NCBI GenBank assembly: GCA_023437715.1
Contig: JAEZFK010000018.1
Coordinates: 1 to 27,156, forward strand
From: Bacillota bacterium
Lineage (GTDB): Bacteria; Bacillota; Clostridia; Lachnospirales; Lachnospiraceae
Direction of reading: 5' to 3'
Length of the DNA stretch: 27,156 nucleotides
The position numbers and the translations under genes were made by a program. Below are positions 1 through 6,192 of this stretch, piece after piece (the stretch's first letter is position 1; the number at the start of each line of letters is the position of its first letter). The notes under the pieces were generated by a model. That model was not told the origin of the DNA, searched no databases, and was given only the letters and a program-made list of their open reading frames with translations.

Positions 1-587
1 TTGAATACCTTGATTTTGTAGCCCTGCTTTTTCAGAAAAGAGCCGACCTGCTCTAAAATGCCGCCCTTTGGGTCAACCACCACATAGGACGAATGAGCCT
101 GTAAAAGCTGTGGGGTCAGCCAAAAGCGAGTTTTCCCGCTTCCGCTGGAGCCTATAATACAGCAGTTAAGGTTTCGGGCGTTGGCGGGATTGACGGGTCG
201 CGTGTTCATGGTAAGAAGCTCTGTGCCTGTGAGTATTACGTTGTTGGTGAATTTGGGGTCGATAAAGGGCTTGATGTCCTTTGCTGTTCCCCACCGAGCC
301 GAGCCATATTCCACATCCCTCCGAAACTTTTTTGCGTTTTTTACCTTATACCATACCACCAGCCGGAGTATGACCGCCCCGGCAAGACCAATGAGCCAAT
401 CGGACAGCACAAAGCCCGGCACAAATGAAGCAAACGCCGGGCCTGTGGTTTTCATCATGCCGATCAACTTTTCTCCAAAGCCTGCCCCTGCCGCAAGGCG
501 GTAGGCTGTGCCGAGCTTTAGAAAGAACCACAGCACGAACAGATAGGGAACATTGGGAATCACATATTTACGGATTTTATCGTTCAT
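1..587 (-). CDS. VirD4/TraG-type conjugative coupling protein (N-terminal part)
   Basis: Type IV coupling proteins are membrane ATPases that hand the relaxase-DNA complex to the conjugative channel. The frame runs off the left edge, so only about 195 N-terminal residues are present. I see two hydrophobic stretches (about residues 13-30 and 55-80), then a cytoplasmic part with Walker A motif GSSGSGKT at residues 146-153 and a following VVDPKGG strand (about 170-176), the order expected for the VirD4/TraG/PcfC family. The ATG at 587 overlaps the last 11 bases of the upstream pcfB-like gene and follows GGGAGGTGA, so the two are translationally coupled. PcfB-PcfC adjacency is the known arrangement in Firmicute conjugative elements. 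Family assignment is strong; which element subtype is inference. Confidence 0.9.
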   Translation of the reverse strand, partial: MNDKIRKYVIPNVPYLFVLWFFLKLGTAYRLAAGAGFGEKLIGMMKTTGPAFASFVPGFVLSDWLIGLAGAVILRLVVWYKVKNAKKFRRDVEYGSARWGTAKDIKPFIDPKFTNNVILTGTELLTMNTRPVNPANARNLNCCIIGSSGSGKTRFWLTPQLLQAHSSYVVVDPKGGILEQVGSFLKKQGYKIKVF

Positions 588-1050
588 TCCGCGTCACCTC
601 CCGTTTTCGTTCCTTTTGGCGCGGTTTGGTACGCTCCCTGTCGGCAAAGTTTTTCAGTTGTTTCAGAATAGAGGGGCGGCGGCTCTTGTCCCGGTTCAGC
701 ACCAGCTTTGTGTATTCGCCAAAACAGGCGGTTATTGCGTCTGCCTGCCCGGCTTTGAAGAATAACAAATATTTGTCCGGCCCGGTTTTGTGAAAAGCAT
801 AATCTACATTGTACTTTCGGGCCACACGGTCAAACAGCTTCGTATCCCCGGACAAATCAAGGCTGTTCGTAGAAACGCCGTGGTTCATCAGCTTTTTTAC
901 GCTCTGTCTGCCCTGTGGTGTCTGCCGTTTCTGATGGCTCTTTTGTATCTGCCGGAGTGCTGCCTCCAACACCTTTGCCAGCGTCCGTCCCGTCAGCTTT
1001 GTGGCATTGACGGATAGGGCAACCGTCCGGCGTTCAATATCTTCCTGCAT
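577..1050 (-). CDS. PcfB family (DUF3801) conjugation accessory protein
   Basis: A 157-residue basic protein with the PcfB/DUF3801 layout: an N-terminal VNATKLTGRTLAKVLEAAL helix region, a central segment ending in KYLLFFKAGQADAITACF, and a Lys/Arg-rich tail. In pCF10, PcfB helps dock the relaxosome on the coupling protein PcfC. Here the gene precedes the coupling-protein gene and overlaps it, which supports that role. The start at 1050 has GGAGG six bases upstream. A 25-bp palindrome (1098-1122) lies between this gene and the preceding one. Family call is from the sequence pattern; the docking role is transferred from the family. Confidence 0.8.
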   Translation of the reverse strand: MQEDIERRTVALSVNATKLTGRTLAKVLEAALRQIQKSHQKRQTPQGRQSVKKLMNHGVSTNSLDLSGDTKLFDRVARKYNVDYAFHKTGPDKYLLFFKAGQADAITACFGEYTKLVLNRDKSRRPSILKQLKNFADRERTKPRQKERKREVTRNER

Positions 1051-1097
1051 GAAATTCCTCCTTTCCTGCCAGATATGGCAATCGTATAGGCGGGAGG

Positions 1098-1122
1098 ACT
1101 TCGGGCCAAGTTGGCCCGAAGT
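1098..1122. repeat. Intergenic 25-bp palindrome, copy 1
   Basis: Arms ACTTCGGGCC and GGCCCGAAGT around AAGTT give a perfect 10-bp stem. It begins 3 bases after the stop codon of the DUF6674-like gene (stop at 1126-1128, minus strand) and about 48 bases before the pcfB-like start. Three further copies occur at 1945, 3164 and 4799. No T tract follows on either strand, so it is not a standard intrinsic terminator. Confidence 0.9.
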
Positions 1123-1125
1123 GTG

Positions 1126-1923
1126 TTACCTCTCTGCATTGACAGGGCGGGGGCGTTCTGTGGTGGGAGCGTCCTTTTGTGCCTGCGCGATTTTTTCATT
1201 GTGAGTAGCAAGAGCTTCCCGGATAGAGGGCTTTTTCTCTGCCGCCCGTTCTTCCAACCGTGCCAGCGTATTCAAAGATTTTTCTATATGGCTTTTTATA
1301 CTGGAAAAATGGGAACGCTCCGCACGGAATGGAGCGGATATGACCGCCGCCAGCTTGCCGGGCTGTTTTACTTCCTGTGCCGCTTCTCTGCCAAGCATGA
1401 CCCGGCCCATGTTTTTCAAATGCCGCCCGGCTTGATGGTATTCGGTGCTGATTGCTTCGATTTTGGCAATAGCCTTATCGTCGTACTGAATATCCTTTGT
1501 GAGCATATCACGCATGGCTTCTAAAGTGGGGCGCACCTTGAAGAACCGGGCTACGTTATCCAGCGCGGAAATGCCGGTTTCCTTAAAAGCGGTAACGGCG
1601 TTCTTACAACCGTCTATGACGCTTTGCTTTAGCTCCGCCAATTTATCCCGCAAGTCCAATACCTGCCCCTGCATAACAATGACCGCCTTTTGCAAAGCGG
1701 TCTTAACCGGGTGGTTCTGTTCCTGTGCTGTTCGGAGTTCCTGCCGCATGGCGGCAAGCTCCTTTACAGCGGCGTCAAGCTGTTTTTCCATTGCTCCGAC
1801 ATGATGCAGAACCGCAAGAAAATCTTTTGTGGACGGGGAATTGTTTTCCCGCAATATCGCCAAAAGCTCTTTCACATGCTCATTTTCCAAAAGCGATTCA
1901 GCGGTAGTTTTCGTTTTTGCCAT
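1126..1923 (-). CDS. DUF6674-like coiled-coil protein of the conjugative element
   Basis: A 265-residue hydrophilic, helix-rich protein with no membrane segment or signal peptide. The N-terminus carries the ENEHVKELLAILRENN / FLAVLHHVGAMEKQLD pattern I associate with DUF6674, a family found mainly inside Firmicute conjugative elements. A long heptad-like stretch covers roughly residues 40-110 and a second charged helical part lies near 210-250. Its biochemical function is not known to me. I chose the ATG at 1923 over the longer frame to 2028 because AGGAGG lies directly upstream and the longer version would run through a palindrome and overlap ardA. The protein ends in NAER, as does ArdA upstream, because both stop codons lie in the same repeated block. 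Confidence 0.7.
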   Translation of the reverse strand: MAKTKTTAESLLENEHVKELLAILRENNSPSTKDFLAVLHHVGAMEKQLDAAVKELAAMRQELRTAQEQNHPVKTALQKAVIVMQGQVLDLRDKLAELKQSVIDGCKNAVTAFKETGISALDNVARFFKVRPTLEAMRDMLTKDIQYDDKAIAKIEAISTEYHQAGRHLKNMGRVMLGREAAQEVKQPGKLAAVISAPFRAERSHFSSIKSHIEKSLNTLARLEERAAEKKPSIREALATHNEKIAQAQKDAPTTERPRPVNAER

Positions 1924-1944
1924 AGGCTTTTTACCTCCTTTCTC

Positions 1945-1969
1945 ACTTCGGGACAAGTTGGCCCGAAGT
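1945..1969. repeat. Intergenic 25-bp palindrome, copy 2
   Basis: Same palindrome as at 1098 with one arm mismatch (GGGAC instead of GGGCC). It lies 3 bases after the ardA stop codon and about 5 bases upstream of the Shine-Dalgarno sequence of the DUF6674-like gene, so in mRNA it would fold right next to that ribosome site. The 14 or so bases before it, including the last codons and stop of ardA, also match the block in front of copy 1. Confidence 0.88.
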
Positions 1970-1972
1970 TGA

Positions 1973-2677
1973 TTATCTTTCTGCATTGGCTGGACTATGC
2001 CGCTCATGGGCGGCGGTGATGGTTTCACTTATCATCTTCTCGTAGCTTTCCAGCGTTTTCTTGATGGATTTTTCCGGTTCGGGATAAGCAAAAATTCGGT
2101 GTTCCTCCGGTAAATCGTCCCTGCCGCTGTAATACTCAGTGAAGCTGTCGCCTGTCCGTACTACATAGCCGCCATCGGTAAAACGCCCGTCGTCGTCCAA
2201 GTTCATATCCCGCCCATAGGCTTCATAATCAATATAGTTTTCCAAATGCTCCGGGATTTCCAGCGTACACATTTCCTCAACATAGTAGCGGCCTAAATCT
2301 TCCTCATTCTCAACCCCGGCGTAAAACTCAAAACAATCCAGATTTTGCGTGAGGTTAATTAGGGCGGGTACGCTGTTGTACTCTCCGAAGTCCACGGCGG
2401 CAGAAAACTTTTCTAACTCCCATTCCTCCATATCGTCCAGCAGGGAAGCCAAGAAGTTCAACTCGTCAATGCTTTCATATTCTCCCAAGCAGTCACGCAG
2501 GCCGGAAATGTCGGTTTCATAATTGGTAATAAAAATTTCCTCATACCGCACACCGTCCACATGGATATGCTTCAAAAGTGCCTGTACTTCCTCGGTGGTG
2601 GCGGGGAGATTCAAAGGCTCCCCGTCCAAATATCCCTCGTTATACCGCCCAAGATTAGTAACAAAGGCTTCAAGCAT
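1973..2677 (-). CDS. ardA: ArdA-type antirestriction protein
   Basis: ArdA proteins are acidic DNA mimics that bind type I restriction-modification enzymes and protect incoming conjugative DNA. This 234-residue product is strongly acidic and matches the ArdA pattern: N-terminal VTNLGRYNEGYLDGEPLNLP, then EEIFITNYETDISGLRDCLGEYESIDELNFLA, then an Asp/Glu-rich body. It is longer than the roughly 165-residue Tn916 ArdA; the extra C-terminal part (about residue 165 on) includes the YEKMISETITAAHERH helix. The ATG at 2677 sits in an ATGCTTGA overlap with the preceding stop, so translation is coupled to the DUF4406-like gene. AGGA lies a few bases upstream of the start. Confidence 0.9.
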   Translation of the reverse strand: MLEAFVTNLGRYNEGYLDGEPLNLPATTEEVQALLKHIHVDGVRYEEIFITNYETDISGLRDCLGEYESIDELNFLASLLDDMEEWELEKFSAAVDFGEYNSVPALINLTQNLDCFEFYAGVENEEDLGRYYVEEMCTLEIPEHLENYIDYEAYGRDMNLDDDGRFTDGGYVVRTGDSFTEYYSGRDDLPEEHRIFAYPEPEKSIKKTLESYEKMISETITAAHERHSPANAER

Positions 2678-3023
2678 GGTCTTTTTCCTGCCCCTGTGTT
2701 TTCACGGTCAGAATCCCGTCCAGCGTGGTTGCCGTGATGTTCAGCCGCCCGGCAACGGCAATGTCGTTTTTCACGTCCTCGTCAATATCGCTTCCGCATA
2801 CGACAAGTACATGGGCGCGGCGCAGGAGATCCCGGCTCATATCAATGCCGCTTTTATGTTCCTCCGGGATTGCGTCATTGAGAAAAAGCGGAAGATACAG
2901 GGTCGGGCAAACCGGGGAAAACCCGGCTTCATAGACTGCCCGGCAATACTGCGCCGCCTGTTTGGTATCCGTATCGTGATTGCCGCACCACGCGGCAGTA
3001 ATGTATGCTAAAGGTCGTTTCAT
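2670..3023 (-). CDS. Small DUF4406/DUF7768-like protein
   Basis: A 117-residue protein beginning KRPLAYITAAWCG, with GFSPVCPTLYLPLFL, an HKSGIDMSRDLLRRAHVLVVCG segment and a DEDVKNDIAVAGRL helix. This resembles DUF4406/DUF7768 proteins, which share the nucleoside 2-deoxyribosyltransferase-like fold and are common cargo of phages and conjugative elements. No reaction has been established that I can name. The start at 3023 follows GGAGGTG about ten bases upstream. It overlaps ardA by eight bases, so the two form one translational unit, hinting at a shared defence-evasion or establishment role (inference). Confidence 0.6.
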   Translation of the reverse strand: MKRPLAYITAAWCGNHDTDTKQAAQYCRAVYEAGFSPVCPTLYLPLFLNDAIPEEHKSGIDMSRDLLRRAHVLVVCGSDIDEDVKNDIAVAGRLNITATTLDGILTVKTQGQEKDHA

Positions 3024-3190
3024 GATTTAAGCACCTCCGTTCTTGTTGCACTGAATGTGTCAACCTATCCCCCCGCCCTTTCCACGCTTGGAAAGGGAGC
3101 AGCTCAAAGGAATATATTTATCCTTAGAGCTTTGGGGCACGGGGCAAAGCCCCGCATATACCGACTTCGGGCCAACTTGACCCGAAGTGC
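3024..3190 (-). other. Structured intergenic region between the ParB-family gene and the DUF4406-like gene
   Basis: Holds three hairpins and no gene. A perfect 9-bp stem CCCTTTCCA / TGGAAAGGG with a 4-base loop lies at 3076-3097. A 6-bp stem CGGGGC / GCCCCG lies at 3140-3154. Palindrome copy 3 lies at 3164-3188. None is followed by a clean T tract, so these look like mRNA processing, stabilising or protein-binding structures rather than terminators. Confidence 0.6.
3164..3188. repeat. Intergenic 25-bp palindrome, copy 3
   Basis: Arms ACTTCGGG and CCCGAAGT with centre CCAACTTGA. It sits 2 bases beyond the stop codon of the ParB-family gene (stop at 3191-3193, minus strand), the same placement as copies 1 and 2. 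Confidence 0.88.
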
Positions 3191-4708
3191 TTATTTTTCC
3201 TGTTCGGCTTTCTTTTGAGGAGCCGAAACCTCTTTCAGCTTCGCCTTGTTTTCCTCCAGCAGTTTCATAATGGTATCCTTCATTTCGCGAGGTGTTTTCT
3301 CCTTGCCGAAATACTGGCTTAATTCCTGACTTGAAATAATCACTTTGTCTGCCTCCTTTTTTTCTTCTAACATGATTCCGTCAATCACATCGGGGTTTAA
3401 CAACTTCTTTTGGTCAAGGTCACGCATACGCTGTGCCTGTGAGAGTGAGGGAGCCGACTGCTGGCCCTCAATGGCGATAGCGATATACCGCTGATTTTTG
3501 GGCTTGATGAACGCAAGCTCCACGGCGGGAGTGAACGCGATTTTCTTTTCGTCCACCATTTTTATAAGGTCGGGAACCAACTCATTGAGCTTAATATACC
3601 GCTGAACCTGCTTGACCGTCATTTTGTTGCGCTCTGCTACAACCTCATTGGAGCGTTGCCCGTTGCCGGTTCGCGCGCCCTGCCGCTTGATGGCTTCCAA
3701 CTGCATTTGCAGGGCTTTGGCCCGTTCACTGGGCAGGATATTTTCACGCTGGTTGGTGTTGTCCTCTACCATCTGCGTGATGGCCTGTTCGTCCGTCATG
3801 TTGCGGATAATACAAGGCATATCCGCAAATCCGGCTAATTCGCTGGCCTTCTGGCGGCGGTGGCCTGATACGATTTCATAGCCGCCATCTTCACGGGGGC
3901 GCACAATGGCAGGCTGGGTAACGCCCTTGTCCTTAACGCTTTCCACCATAGCCGCCATTTCTTCATCATTACGAACCTGAAACGGGTGATCTTTGAAAGC
4001 GAAAAGCTCGGAAAGATTGAGATAAACAATCTGTTCCTGTTCGCCGGGGCGGGGTGCTTCCCTCGGTTCGGACGGCAGTTCCGGGGCAGGGGACGGCGTT
4101 TCCTGCTGTGCCTGTTCCGTAGCTTGCGGGGAATCAGAAGCCCCGCCGCCAATTTCTGCGGCTTGTTTCGGTTTATCCGGCTTTTCCGGTTTTACAGCCT
4201 TTGGGGCTTTTTCCTGTTTGGCAGGGCGAGTAGGCTTTTTGTCCGCTTTTTCAGTGGTTTTTTGTGAGCGAGATTTGGGCTTGCTGTTAGCCGTTTTCGG
4301 CTCGTTTTCCTTTCCCTTATCCATACCGGGTTTCTCTGGCTCTGCCTTTTTTTCGGTGTGTGCTGATTTTTCCATGTCCTTTTTTTCGGGGGCGGTCTGC
4401 TCCGCTTCCTTTACCGCCGCCTGTTTCCCGGAAACAATCTCATTGATTTTGTCAAAGGAAACCACCACATCACCGGGGGCGGGAATGTCAATGGGGGTAG
4501 GTACTTTCGGCCTGTCCTTATCAGATTCATGCAGGGCGGCTCCGTCCTCATGGGGAAGTGCCGCTGTTTCTTCGGCAGTCTTTTCCGGGGCAGGAGCTTT
4601 GCCGCCAATCTCCGGCATGGGTTTGGGAGTGCTTTTTTCTTCTGCTGCGGCTTCCTGTGCCGGGGCGGTTTTTACTTCGTCCGGTTTGTTTGGCTCATTT
4701 TTTGCCAT
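3191..4708 (-). CDS. ParB/Spo0J-family partition-type protein with long disordered N-terminus
   Basis: A 505-residue product. Residues 1 to about 225 are Lys/Glu/Pro/Ala-rich and probably disordered. A ParB N-terminal (CTPase/nuclease-like) domain follows at about 227-325, with the family box as GHRRQKA (282-288) and the NTNQREN motif (317-323). A helix-turn-helix KorB-like part (NKMTVKQVQRYIKL) and a charged C-terminal tail complete it. In conjugative elements such proteins are linked to maintenance or segregation of the excised circle. I use the ATG at 4708 because GGAGG lies just upstream; the longer frame to 4810 would run through a terminator-like hairpin and a palindrome. No ParA ATPase gene is seen beside it, which suggests that the element is truncated or has a different layout on this side. 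Confidence 0.85.
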   Translation of the reverse strand: MAKNEPNKPDEVKTAPAQEAAAEEKSTPKPMPEIGGKAPAPEKTAEETAALPHEDGAALHESDKDRPKVPTPIDIPAPGDVVVSFDKINEIVSGKQAAVKEAEQTAPEKKDMEKSAHTEKKAEPEKPGMDKGKENEPKTANSKPKSRSQKTTEKADKKPTRPAKQEKAPKAVKPEKPDKPKQAAEIGGGASDSPQATEQAQQETPSPAPELPSEPREAPRPGEQEQIVYLNLSELFAFKDHPFQVRNDEEMAAMVESVKDKGVTQPAIVRPREDGGYEIVSGHRRQKASELAGFADMPCIIRNMTDEQAITQMVEDNTNQRENILPSERAKALQMQLEAIKRQGARTGNGQRSNEVVAERNKMTVKQVQRYIKLNELVPDLIKMVDEKKIAFTPAVELAFIKPKNQRYIAIAIEGQQSAPSLSQAQRMRDLDQKKLLNPDVIDGIMLEEKKEADKVIISSQELSQYFGKEKTPREMKDTIMKLLEENKAKLKEVSAPQKKAEQEK

Positions 4709-4740
4709 GCGTTTTTCCTCCTTGTCTGTTTTATGGCATG

Positions 4741-4772
4741 AAAAAGGGGCTTGATTTTTTAGGTCAAGCCCC
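4741..4772 (-). terminator. Intrinsic terminator or attenuator in the leader of the ParB-family gene
   Basis: A perfect 9-bp stem, GGGGCTTGA / TCAAGCCCC (4746-4772), is followed on the minus strand by TTTTT (4745-4741), then 32 bases later by the start codon. A smaller hairpin GGGATT / AATCCC is at 4775-4789. It could end an upstream transcript from a lost gene or attenuate transcription into the ParB-family gene. Confidence 0.7.
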
Positions 4773-4798
4773 ACAGGGATTTGTAATCCCCCCTTTCC

Positions 4799-4823
4799 AC
4801 TTCGGGCCAAGTTGACCCGAAGT
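4799..4823. repeat. Intergenic 25-bp palindrome, copy 4
   Basis: Arms ACTTCGGG and CCCGAAGT with centre CCAAGTTGA. Unlike the other copies, no intact gene ends beside it. By analogy its upstream neighbour (to the right) may have been deleted. Confidence 0.85.
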
Positions 4824-4839
4824 TCCGCTATCCAGATAC

Positions 4840-4874
4840 AAAAATACCGCCTATCTTGTCCAATTAGGCGGTAT
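4840..4874 (-). terminator. Intrinsic terminator, minus strand
   Basis: A perfect 10-bp stem ATACCGCCTA / TAGGCGGTAT with an 11-base loop, followed on the minus strand by TTTTTGT. This is the best terminator in the element-chromosome boundary. No intact gene upstream of it explains it, consistent with a remnant of the element's missing part. Confidence 0.7.
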
Positions 4875-4912
4875 CCTGTGTAATGTGATAGCTCATATTT
4901 TATTTTGGTATT

Positions 4913-4941
4913 CCCTTATCCCGCATAGAATAAGGGTTTTT
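4913..4941 (+). terminator. Terminator-like hairpin, plus strand
   Basis: Stem CCCTTAT / ATAAGGG with a 10-base loop, then TTTTT at 4937-4941. No plus-strand gene upstream of it survives in the window. Confidence 0.45.
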
Positions 4942-4967
4942 GCAGTTTTCCTAATACGTTTGGCTCA

Positions 4968-5090
4968 TATGTGAGCACGGTAGGGCTGAATGAAGCCACC
5001 ATTAAAAAGTATATAGAGGAACAAGAGAAACACGATATCATGGTGGATAAATTAAGCGTAAAGGAATACGAGGACCCTTTTAAGGGTTAG
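4968..5090 (+). pseudogene. IS200/IS605-family tnpA, C-terminal remnant
   Basis: An open frame of 40 codons plus stop reads YVSTVGLNEATIKKYIEEQ, then EKHDIMVDKLSVKEYEDPFKG. This is the typical C-terminus of IS200-type Y1 transposases, including the helix just after the catalytic-tyrosine region and the DPFKG end. The family protein is about 150 residues, so roughly three quarters of the N-terminal side is missing. The bases upstream of 4968 do not continue the family, so the break is at or just before that point. It lies between the conjugative-element genes and the catabolic locus and marks past rearrangement. Confidence 0.8.
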
Positions 5091-5104
5091 AAGGTATTAC
5101 AAAC

Positions 5105-5232
5105 GCCTCTTTAGAGGCTGCAAAGGTGGCAAAGGCATAGTGGCTTGAACGAAGTGAAAGCCAGCGTCTTGAGGCGCTGGCCGGTAACAAAGGCTTACAG
5201 CCTTAGTGCAAACCACCCGTTTTACGGGTGGT
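5105..5232 (+). mobile_element. Hairpin array at the presumed right end of the IS200-like remnant
   Basis: Directly after the tnpA stop come several stem-loops. They are GCCTC/GAGGC (5105-5118), TGGCTT/AAGCCA (5141-5163) overlapping the alternative GCCAGCGTC/GGCGCTGGC (5160-5181), AAGGCT/AGCCTT (5190-5204), and a perfect 8-bp ACCACCCG/CGGGTGGT with a 5-base loop (5212-5232). IS200/IS605 elements carry a subterminal hairpin recognised as single-stranded DNA by TnpA; the last one fits that position. The RraA-like gene ends 17 bases further on. The extra hairpins exceed what a right end alone needs, so a non-coding RNA is possible. Confidence 0.55.
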
Positions 5233-5248
5233 CATGATTTGTAAAAAA

Positions 5249-6157
5249 TTACACCAGATGATATCGCAGCATTTCCTTCACAGCCTCCTCATTCCCCTGT
5301 GCGGCGGCCCGTTCCAGGTCCCAGTTGAGATTTGAGTATTCGGGATGCTCTTTCTGGACGGAAAGGTATTGAATCATATCTTCCAGAATGGCCGCAGGCC
5401 AGATAGTATCGTCAATCTGGAAGGTCTGGTATTTCCCACGTTTGATCATTTCAAAGCCGAATAGATCCCTCGCCCGGGACTTATAGGCCCGTTGGATCAG
5501 AAATTCCGTCATATGGCAGGGGATGAACAAAACTCCGGTTTCCGTGCCCAGCACCACATCGCCGGGCAGGCAGATTGCGTTTCCAATACGGCAGAGACCG
5601 TTTAAATCCGAAATCAGGCAATCCCGTATGGGAGAGGGATCGGTGCCCCGGTAATAAACAGGCACCTCCATTTTAGCCATTTGTTCCAGATCACGTATGC
5701 CTCCCCAAATCACGGCGCCTCCGTTTTTTGTACGGGAAGCGATTGCCGTCGTTAAATTTCCGCCTATTAAAGTTCCGTTGTAAATCTTATCAAATACGTC
5801 AGATACCAGAACATCATGGTCCTGCAGGCTGTCCACGGCCCATTGGTTGCAGTTGCCATGGTAGCCGAGCCGGCGGGCCCTGTCAAATACGAGGGCTGCC
5901 AGATCGGGACGCTTTGGTACAAACGTACAGGTGAGCGCCCGCCCCACCAGCTTTTTCCCTTTATGAAGCCTTGAAAAGGAGCCCTCAAACTGAAAAGAAT
6001 ATCCATGGGCAAAGAGAGGCACCCACAGCTCTTCGATGGTCATACCTGCGATCTCCTTTAAATGCTTCTCGGGAACCTTGGGGCGGCCATCCGGGAAACG
6101 GTCCCCCCGCCAGAGCCTCGTCAATTCTATGATCTCTTCCCGTGAATTGAATTTCAT
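5249..6157 (-). CDS. RraA-like family protein (HMG/CHA aldolase-type fold)
   Basis: A 302-residue protein of the RraA / 4-hydroxy-4-methyl-2-oxoglutarate aldolase family. Characteristic segments are IGGNLTTAIASRTKNGGAVIWGGIRDLEQM (about residues 131-160), with the family GGxRD motif at 152-156, and LPGDVVLGTETGVLFIP later. Members split or decarboxylate 4-hydroxy-2-oxo acids or oxaloacetate with a divalent metal; others have no known catalysis. It is longer than the usual 200-240 residues because of N- and C-terminal additions (C-terminal helix DLERAAAQGNEEAVKEML). The ATG at 6157 has AAAGGA upstream; a longer frame to 6244 would overlap the amidohydrolase gene. It is the last gene of the leftward operon. 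An aldolase or decarboxylase step on a 2-keto acid product is plausible but inferred. Confidence 0.75.
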   Translation of the reverse strand: MKFNSREEIIELTRLWRGDRFPDGRPKVPEKHLKEIAGMTIEELWVPLFAHGYSFQFEGSFSRLHKGKKLVGRALTCTFVPKRPDLAALVFDRARRLGYHGNCNQWAVDSLQDHDVLVSDVFDKIYNGTLIGGNLTTAIASRTKNGGAVIWGGIRDLEQMAKMEVPVYYRGTDPSPIRDCLISDLNGLCRIGNAICLPGDVVLGTETGVLFIPCHMTEFLIQRAYKSRARDLFGFEMIKRGKYQTFQIDDTIWPAAILEDMIQYLSVQKEHPEYSNLNWDLERAAAQGNEEAVKEMLRYHLV

Positions 6158-6192
6158 ATGCGTTTCCTTTCTTCCTGGACCGCTTAAAATCT

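Noticed and set aside
181..504. Plus-strand open frame of 107 codons opposite the coupling-protein gene
   Set aside because: It is antisense to a frame with clear VirD4/TraG motifs and has no family features or ribosome site.
1098..1122. Intrinsic terminator
   Set aside because: The stem is strong but no T run follows on either strand, and downstream genes depend on read-through.
4799..4823. CRISPR array made of the 25-bp palindromes
   Set aside because: The copies are hundreds to thousands of bases apart with genes between them; there is no regular spacing and there are no cas genes.
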